A stretch of 5,136 nt of DNA, taken from NCBI GenBank assembly GCA_045535235.1, contig JAZSLG010000095.1, forward strand, positions 1 to 5,136, in the 5' to 3' direction. A program made the position numbers and the translations under genes. Shown here in pieces: positions 1 to 5,136 of this stretch. Source of the DNA: Stercoripulliclostridium_A sp045535235 (GTDB taxonomy: Bacteria > Bacillota > Clostridia > Christensenellales > DTU072). The notes beneath the pieces are model-generated. The model made no database searches. It had not been told where the DNA came from and saw nothing but the letters and a program-made list of their open reading frames with translations. Positions within the stretch are counted from its first letter, which is position 1. Each line of letters begins with the position of its first letter.

Positions 1-3000
1 ACTACAACTCCTTGGCTCACAGAACGACATGGCTACGATCCGACTTGGCGGAAATAGATATTGATACCCTCGCGGAAAGGCTAAGCGCAGGGGGATACGT
101 TTACTCCGAACAAGTGCTTTCACCCGGCGAATTTTCTCGTAGAGGTGACGTCTTCGACCTTTGGGGAACAGGGCATGAGCTTCCAACAAGAGTGGAGTTT
201 TTTGGCGACGAAATAGAGTCCTTACGCACCTTTGCTCCCGAAACAATGCTTTCGGTTAGAGAACTAAATAGCGTTATTATATCCCCAAAAAGTGATATAT
301 TGGTATCCCAAACGTTGGCAAATGAAGTCATAGCAAAGTTAAATTCCACGCGGAAAAAGGCGGGCAAAAGGACTGCGGAAATAATAGATTCCGTAGTAAG
401 TCGGTTAGAGATTAACCCCTCCGACCCCTCGCTCGTTTGGGCGCTACCTTTCATTAAGCGCGAGTGCGCTACTTTACTTGATTATCTACCGCAAGACGCC
501 GTAATAGTATTTGACGAGCCAAAGGCAATAGACGACAAGGCCAAATTGCAACGCAACGCTCACGTTACGAGGGTAAAGTCCTTCATGGAAGCGGGGGAGG
601 CTTTGGAGTATCACAAAGACTCGTTAATGACTCGTGACGAGCTGTACGCTCATTTTGCCACAAGGACTTTGCTTGGTTTTCAACAAATAACCTCATCCAA
701 TCCTCTTTTTGAGCCACAAGCCGTTTTTAACATAAAGTCGCTTGCCCTTCCCAAATATTCTTCCAATTATCCGGCGCTTGCTAACGACGTGCGTACCGCT
801 AATATTAGTGGTACCCAAGTCATAATTTACTGTGGTAACGAGGGCGCGTGCAAATCCCTCCAAACCTTCTTTTATGAAAACGATATTGCTGTAAAGATTA
901 CCACCGACCCCGACGATACCTATCCCGTGCTACTAATTCCCGAAAGGCTGACGCGCGGTTTTACTTGCCCCTCGGCAAAGGTAACTCTTATTGGTACAGA
1001 TGACGTCATAAAAAAAGCCGAAATAAAAAGGAAGACGAGCGAGAGAAAACGTCAGGCTTTCGTAATGCCCGAAAAGGGGGACTACGTCGTTCACGAAAAG
1101 TATGGTATTGGTCTTTCCGAGGGTCTAATGACTTTGACGACTTCGCTTGGCACTCGTGATTATTTTTGCATACTGTATCGCGGTGGCGACAAGTTTTATC
1201 TACCCGTCGACCGCATGGACGAGGTGGACAAGTATACCGGTGGAGGTACTCCCGCCCTACATAAAATAGGTGGCAAGGAGTTTGAAAAGGTTAAGCAAAG
1301 GGTAAAGACTTCCATTAGGGAAATGGCGCTTGACCTAGTAAGACTCTACGAGAAAAGACTGCGCTCCAAAGGGTACAAATACTCTCCCGATACCCCTTGG
1401 CAACAAGAATTGGAGGAATCCTTCCCCTTTGAAGAAACCGACGACCAATTAATTGCGATTAGCGAAATAAAAGAGGATATGGAGCGTGGCAAAATCATGG
1501 ATAGATTGCTTTGCGGAGACGTTGGTTTTGGTAAAACCGAGGTTGCTGTAAGAGCAATATTCAAAACAATTATAGAGGGCAAGCAAGCGGTCTTCCTCTC
1601 TCCCACCACCATACTTTGTCAACAACACTACAACACCTTGCAAGAGCGTTTTAAGCCTTTTGGTATCAAAATAGATATGTTATCACGTTTCGTATCCCAA
1701 AGTGATCAAAAGAGCGCACTAAAACGTATAGAAAGTGGTGAAACAAGCGTTATAGTCGCGACCCATCGCATATTGGCTAAAGACGTTGTTTTCCATGACC
1801 TGGGATTGCTCGTTTTGGATGAGGAGCAACGCTTTGGCGTGGAGCATAAAGAAAAGATTAAGGTGCTAAAAAACGACGTTAACGTACTCTCTCTTTCCGC
1901 TACACCCATACCGAGAACGCTACACATGGCAATGAGTGGAATTAGGGATATAAGCACTCTTGAAACTCCACCCAAAAACAGGTTGCCGGTGGAAACCTAC
2001 GTTGTGGAATGTACGGACGCTCTTATAAAAGATGCTTGTGAAAGAGAAATTGCCAGGGGCGGACAGGTTTTCATATTGTATAACCGCGTTCAAACCTTGG
2101 AGAAGTTCCATTCCGACGTGCAAGCGCTACTGGATTCTTCCATTAGAGTTACCTATGCTCACGGACAAATGGACGAGGGTGAGCTTGCTAAGAGGTTGAA
2201 AGATTTTTACGACAAAGAAAGCGACGTTCTTATTGCCACTACTATCATAGAAAACGGTATTGATATTCCCGACGCCAACACGCTAATCGTTATTGATGCC
2301 GACAAGCTTGGTCTTGCGGAGCTTTATCAACTGCGCGGAAGGGTAGGACGTTCCAACACCCTTGCTTACGCCTATTTTACGGTAAGGGAGGGCAAGGTGC
2401 TAACCGAAAACGCCGAAAAGCGTTTGGACGCATTGTTCCGTTATACCGAGTTGGGTAGCGGGTTTAAGATTGCCATGCAAGACTTGGAAATCAGGGGTGC
2501 GGGCAACGTGCTTGGTAAAGAGCAACACGGCAACATGGAGAAAGTGGGTTACGACATGTATTGCAAGCTTCTCAAAGAGTGTGTGGAAGAGGTGCAAGGT
2601 AAGGCGCCGGCAAAGGAAAGGGAGATAGAGGTCAATATTTCCGGCGATATGACGTTGCCCAAAGATTACGTCAAGGAAAACTCGGCAAGAGTGGCTTTTT
2701 ACAAGCGTTCCGCAACAATAAGCTCCTACGAGGAGTACGAGAGTTTTGTTAGGGAAATGAAGGACGTTTACGGCGTGCTACCTCGTAGCGTGGAAAACCT
2801 TATCAACGTGGGACTCATAAAGAATTTGGCGAGAAAGATAGGGGCGGTAAGAGTGGTTGCAACCGACGACGGTATGGGGCTACATTTTGACGACAACTCT
2901 ATTTTTGGCAACGAAGGAGTATTCCGTGCGTTGTCCGAGTTTAGTAAAGAAAGTATACTTTCACCCGCCTCTCCGCCCGTTATCATCTTTGATAATCGCA

Positions 3001-3068
3001 AAAAGACGGTGGAGAGCCGTATCGCCTTGCTACGCAATTTCCTCGTGACCGCTACATCTTGTGGTTAG
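1..3068 (+). CDS. mfd: Transcription-repair coupling factor Mfd (5'-truncated by the window edge)
   Basis: Mfd is a cytoplasmic DNA translocase. It binds RNA polymerase stalled at template-strand damage, pushes it off with ATP, and recruits UvrA for nucleotide excision repair. The frame is open to the left edge (first full codon at 3), so the TTG at 12 is not the true start. 1021 codons are visible against a usual 1150-1180 residues, so about 120-150 N-terminal residues are missing. Domains in order: the end of the UvrB-like, UvrA-binding part (GEFSRRGDVFDLW, VEFFGDEIESLR, to about 300); a variable middle region (about 340-1060); the CarD-like RNA polymerase interaction domain (about 1070-1310, GDYVVHEKYGIG); the RecG-like translocase with Walker A GDVGFGKT (1515-1538), DEEQ box (1818-1829), SAT motif (1896-1904) and motif VI QLRGRVGR (2328-2351); the TRG region LEIRGAG (2484-2504); and the C-terminal regulatory domain from about 2646. 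All key motifs are intact. DEEQ rather than DEEH is typical of Gram-positive Mfd. Identification is firm. Confidence 0.98.
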   Translation, partial: YNSLAHRTTWLRSDLAEIDIDTLAERLSAGGYVYSEQVLSPGEFSRRGDVFDLWGTGHELPTRVEFFGDEIESLRTFAPETMLSVRELNSVIISPKSDILVSQTLANEVIAKLNSTRKKAGKRTAEIIDSVVSRLEINPSDPSLVWALPFIKRECATLLDYLPQDAVIVFDEPKAIDDKAKLQRNAHVTRVKSFMEAGEALEYHKDSLMTRDELYAHFATRTLLGFQQITSSNPLFEPQAVFNIKSLALPKYSSNYPALANDVRTANISGTQVIIYCGNEGACKSLQTFFYENDIAVKITTDPDDTYPVLLIPERLTRGFTCPSAKVTLIGTDDVIKKAEIKRKTSERKRQAFVMPEKGDYVVHEKYGIGLSEGLMTLTTSLGTRDYFCILYRGGDKFYLPVDRMDEVDKYTGGGTPALHKIGGKEFEKVKQRVKTSIREMALDLVRLYEKRLRSKGYKYSPDTPWQQELEESFPFEETDDQLIAISEIKEDMERGKIMDRLLCGDVGFGKTEVAVRAIFKTIIEGKQAVFLSPTTILCQQHYNTLQERFKPFGIKIDMLSRFVSQSDQKSALKRIESGETSVIVATHRILAKDVVFHDLGLLVLDEEQRFGVEHKEKIKVLKNDVNVLSLSATPIPRTLHMAMSGIRDISTLETPPKNRLPVETYVVECTDALIKDACEREIARGGQVFILYNRVQTLEKFHSDVQALLDSSIRVTYAHGQMDEGELAKRLKDFYDKESDVLIATTIIENGIDIPDANTLIVIDADKLGLAELYQLRGRVGRSNTLAYAYFTVREGKVLTENAEKRLDALFRYTELGSGFKIAMQDLEIRGAGNVLGKEQHGNMEKVGYDMYCKLLKECVEEVQGKAPAKEREIEVNISGDMTLPKDYVKENSARVAFYKRSATISSYEEYESFVREMKDVYGVLPRSVENLINVGLIKNLARKIGAVRVVATDDGMGLHFDDNSIFGNEGVFRALSEFSKESILSPASPPVIIFDNRKKTVESRIALLRNFLVTATSCG

Positions 3069-3101
3069 AAAAGAGTTCACCTATTTTTTAGTTATATTTT
3101 C

Positions 3102-3130
3102 TTGTCTTTTGTTTTTTAATATAGTATAAT
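3102..3130 (+). promoter_or_regulatory. Sigma-A type promoter for the lipoprotein gene
   Basis: TTGTCT at 3102-3107 matches the -35 consensus TTGACA at four of six bases. It is followed by exactly 17 bases and a perfect -10 box TATAAT at 3125-3130. The expected transcription start is about 3137, giving a leader of roughly 42 bases. The base just upstream of the -10 does not form the TGn extended element. The site lies wholly in the gap after mfd and points at the lipoprotein gene, so that gene has its own promoter. The AT-rich setting means -10-like strings occur by chance, but the optimal spacing and perfect -10 make this a good call. Confidence 0.75.
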
Positions 3131-3140
3131 GCTAGTTGTA

Positions 3141-3154
3141 TTTATAATTATAAA
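3141..3154. repeat. 14-base AT-only perfect palindrome in the predicted leader
   Basis: TTTATAATTATAAA reads identically on both strands and lies a few bases downstream of the predicted transcription start. It is positioned where a repressor could bind. However, in such AT-rich DNA a palindrome of this length can easily arise by chance, and no known operator is recognised. It also contains a second TATAAT (3143-3148), with no matching -35 box at 17 bases. Confidence 0.3.
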
Positions 3155-3160
3155 GAATTT

Positions 3161-3166
3161 AAGGAG
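3161..3166 (+). promoter_or_regulatory. Ribosome binding site of the lipoprotein gene
   Basis: AAGGAG is complementary to the 3' end of 16S rRNA and precedes the ATG at 3179 with 12 intervening bases. This is slightly longer than usual. No closer in-frame start exists, because an in-frame TAA sits at 3167-3169 and only TTA, ATA and ACC codons lie between it and the ATG. The start at 3179 is therefore fixed. Confidence 0.75.
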
Positions 3167-3178
3167 TAAACCTTAATA

Positions 3179-5136
3179 ATGAAAAAAAGACTTATTAGTA
3201 TTTTCGCACTCGTTATCGTTGTAGCAATGGTTGCGTCCCTAGCAGTCGGTTGCTCTTTCTTCCAAGAAAACGATTATCGTGTTGCAAACGAAACCTACGT
3301 TACCGTAAACCATCCTAACGGCGTAACGCTTACCATTAGCTATAACGAGCTTTTGGATTACTGCAATAGCAATTCACGTCTTTACAGCTACGTTAACTAT
3401 TACGGCTTGTCCGTTGGCGAAGCTTTGGACCTTTGCTTGCAAGGTAAAATCCAAGCAACCTATCTACTTGCCGAGCAAATGGGTTATTTGACCGACAAGA
3501 ACAAGACCTCCCAAGCTCGCGTGGATGCTTTGGTTGGTGGCGGTGCTAAGGAAAGAGCCGAGCAAGTCCTCACCTTTGCAGAAAGATACCTTGCTATCTA
3601 TACCGTTAACGAATCCATCAAGAGTTCCCTCGATACCTTCATAGAAGAAGCAAAGGCAGACGAATGGAGTCGCGAATATAAGAAGATTGCTAGCGAAAAC
3701 GTCAAAGAAATCGTACTTACCGAGGAAACCCTAAGTTACCTCAAAAAGTTCTTTGATAATGGTGAAGGTTGCCTTATCGGCGCAGACCTTGACGAAAGCA
3801 AGATTGTTGCAAAAGTTATCTACGACGATGATAGCGAATCCCAAGAATTCGTAGTTCCTTCCGAGGGCTACTCCGTAGCTTTCACCAGCGAGAAGACCTC
3901 CAACTACACTGCTCGCACCGAGGAAAAGAACTTCACCGTTAAGTTTACCGAAACCAAGGAAGGCGAAGATGGTGAAATTGAAGAAATCGAACACACCTAC
4001 GTATACGATTATACTTTGGTATATCCTCGTGACGTAAAGGCAGAAGAGGAAGAAGAAACCGATTATAGCGTTGTTACTATAGACGAAGTAGAAGTTCCTC
4101 GTTACGCAAAGGAAAACGAAATTCCCGAGGCAGTTAAAGCACAACCTCTCAACCTTGAGGAAAAATATCAATCTCTACTAACCAACGGTGGCGACAAGTA
4201 CGAAATCGAAGCATATCGTTTACTCATCGATAACATAAAGAACAACAACCGCGATATGGATTATTTCTATAAGAGCCAATTTGAGGCACAAGCAAGCAAC
4301 TCTTTCAATGCCGAAGTTTATTTGAATGCAGATGCAAGCTTTAATAGCAAGACCGAAGCAGACCTTAACGCACGTATCGTTAAAGAGTTCAAGTACCTTT
4401 ACGAAAAACAAAAGAACGGTTACCACGGCAAGAAGGACGACGAAATCAAGTCCGCCTTTATTTCCGCAGTTTCCTCTACCGGTACCGGTATGGACACCCT
4501 TTATTATCGTCCCCAAGTAGTAGACCTTTCCAGCTATTTCTTCGTAAAGCAAGTGCTCTTCAAGTTTGATACTGACGTAATCAACTTCTTAGAAAGCATT
4601 CGCGCTAACGACGAAGAAGTAGAAAAGGCTTGCGAGTACTTTATGAATACCGAAAAGGTCCTTGCTTCCAACCCCGACTACGACGCAGATTTCGACTGCC
4701 CCAAGCATGAGCTAATGGAAGACGGCGCAGAATGTGCCCACGGCGAAAACGAAGGCCTTTGCCCCTCTATCGCTTTTGCGGAAAGTGAAGAAGTTATCGC
4801 CGACGTTATCGCAAGAATGCAAAGCGAACTTGGCGCTCTCTACGCTGAACAAAAGTATGACGAAGCATACGAACTCTTTGAGAAGTATTTGTACTCCTAC
4901 TGTGACGATGCAGGCTCCTTTAACGCAGATTGGGGTTACCTAATCGCTCCCGAAAAGGACGATAACAGTTGGGTAGAAAACTTTACCGAACTCGCAGGAA
5001 ACATTTATTCTTACAACACTAACGTTGGTAACGCTTTCGTAGCAGACGGTGAAATCGGCGTATCCTTCACCTACTCTTTGAGTGGTACCGCTTCCAGCGA
5101 CTACGCAGGCGTATCCGTAATGATGGTTGCTAAGAC
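3179..5136 (+). CDS. Large lipoprotein, probable divergent PrsA/SurA-type foldase (3'-truncated by the window edge)
   Basis: This ORF runs from ATG 3179 off the right edge with 652 complete codons and no stop. Residues 1-24 form a lipoprotein signal peptide: basic MKKR, a hydrophobic core, then a lipobox ending LAVGC with the lipidated cysteine at C25 (codon 3251-3253). The mature protein should be anchored on the outer face of the membrane. Residues about 45-190 are helical and resemble a SurA_N-type chaperone segment (LTISYNELLDY, then a helix ending LLAEQMGYL). Residues about 205-305 look beta-rich and acidic, perhaps Ig-like (EEEEET at 289-294). Residues about 311-450 are helical again. 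From about 455 the pattern fits a PPIC/parvulin domain: VKQVLFKFD, a long helix at about 535-570, GYLI (586-589), then GEIG and GVSVMMV. The two histidines usual in parvulins appear replaced by Q458 and S646, so isomerase activity is doubtful. An insert carries C507, H510, C519, H521 and C528. Position after mfd supports a PrsA-like call. Lipoprotein status is firm; family is an inference from pattern. Confidence 0.85.
   Translation, partial: MKKRLISIFALVIVVAMVASLAVGCSFFQENDYRVANETYVTVNHPNGVTLTISYNELLDYCNSNSRLYSYVNYYGLSVGEALDLCLQGKIQATYLLAEQMGYLTDKNKTSQARVDALVGGGAKERAEQVLTFAERYLAIYTVNESIKSSLDTFIEEAKADEWSREYKKIASENVKEIVLTEETLSYLKKFFDNGEGCLIGADLDESKIVAKVIYDDDSESQEFVVPSEGYSVAFTSEKTSNYTARTEEKNFTVKFTETKEGEDGEIEEIEHTYVYDYTLVYPRDVKAEEEEETDYSVVTIDEVEVPRYAKENEIPEAVKAQPLNLEEKYQSLLTNGGDKYEIEAYRLLIDNIKNNNRDMDYFYKSQFEAQASNSFNAEVYLNADASFNSKTEADLNARIVKEFKYLYEKQKNGYHGKKDDEIKSAFISAVSSTGTGMDTLYYRPQVVDLSSYFFVKQVLFKFDTDVINFLESIRANDEEVEKACEYFMNTEKVLASNPDYDADFDCPKHELMEDGAECAHGENEGLCPSIAFAESEEVIADVIARMQSELGALYAEQKYDEAYELFEKYLYSYCDDAGSFNADWGYLIAPEKDDNSWVENFTELAGNIYSYNTNVGNAFVADGEIGVSFTYSLSGTASSDYAGVSVMMVAK

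Larger units (their letters stand above)
3069..3178. other. Intergenic region between mfd and the lipoprotein gene
   Basis: This 110-base, strongly AT-rich gap holds the promoter, leader and ribosome binding site of the downstream lipoprotein gene. I see no GC-rich stem followed by a T-run that would be a convincing intrinsic terminator for mfd. The T-rich runs at about 3084-3089 and 3112-3117 lack a proper stem. Read-through from mfd into the next gene is therefore possible, in addition to transcription from the local promoter. Confidence 0.8.

Noticed and set aside
12..14. TTG at 12 as the start of mfd
   Set aside because: The frame continues open to the window edge, and the protein at this point is already within the UvrB-like domain. 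The real start lies upstream of the window.
3069..3117. Possible intrinsic terminator after mfd (AAAAGA at 3069-3074 pairing with TCTTTT at 3105-3110, then a T-run)
   Set aside because: The stem is six weak pairs with a 30-base loop, and its right arm overlaps the -35 box. It is not a credible terminator hairpin.
4477..4490. 14-base palindrome TACCGGTACCGGTA
   Set aside because: It lies inside the lipoprotein CDS and is explained by coding for the Ser-Thr-Gly-Thr-Gly stretch. One such palindrome is not unexpected in a 5 kb window.
3731..4552. Two long open frames on the minus strand opposite the lipoprotein gene (3731-4171 and 4220-4552)
   Set aside because: They lie fully antisense to a well-supported CDS. 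Their translations are low-complexity hydrophobic strings rich in F, V and C, as expected from reverse reading of biased GAA/AAC/GAC codons. No separate start signals were seen.
4326..4943. Short + strand frames at 4326-4520 and 4734-4943
   Set aside because: They overlap the lipoprotein CDS in another frame, show no ribosome binding site, and have Lys/Thr/Ser-rich composition typical of frame shadows.
1..5136. CRISPR arrays, tRNA or rRNA genes, insertion sequences, phage or defence systems
   Set aside because: No regularly spaced repeats, cloverleaf-type sequences, transposase motifs or terminal inverted repeats were seen. Nearly all bases are accounted for by two genes and a short gap.

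Overview
The window holds two genes on the + strand, both cut by the window edges. They are mfd (transcription-repair coupling factor, 5' end missing) and a large lipoprotein gene (3' end missing). The lipoprotein reads best as a divergent PrsA/SurA-type extracytoplasmic foldase. A 110-base AT-rich gap between them carries a good housekeeping promoter and a ribosome binding site for the second gene.

The window most likely comes from a Bacillota (Firmicutes) genome of the clostridial kind, probably an uncultured anaerobe. The reasons are: the Mfd motifs are of the Gram-positive type (DEEQ at the Walker B position, and a DADKLGLAELYQLRGR stretch before motif VI); the second protein has a lipobox signal peptide; the promoter is a sigma-A type with an AT-rich spacer; and, from general knowledge, clostridial genomes often place a PrsA-like peptidyl-prolyl isomerase lipoprotein just after mfd. 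Species and genus cannot be read from the sequence.

Layout: 1-3068 is mfd, open at the left edge, ending at TAG 3066-3068. 3069-3178 is intergenic, with a promoter (TTGTCT, 17-base spacer, TATAAT), an AT-only palindrome in the predicted leader, and an AAGGAG ribosome binding site. 3179 to the right edge is the lipoprotein, open at the end with 652 complete codons visible.

The two genes work in different places. Mfd acts in the cytoplasm on stalled RNA polymerase and recruits UvrA for repair. The lipoprotein would sit on the outer face of the membrane and help exported proteins fold. The separate promoter and a marked change in codon use (isoleucine ATA common in mfd, rare in the lipoprotein; arginine almost all CGT/CGC in the lipoprotein) suggest the lipoprotein is expressed independently and more strongly. 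The most unusual part of the window is the lipoprotein. Its parvulin-like region appears to have lost both conserved histidines, carries a Cys/His-rich insert, and is preceded by a beta-rich, acidic segment that splits the helical chaperone part.
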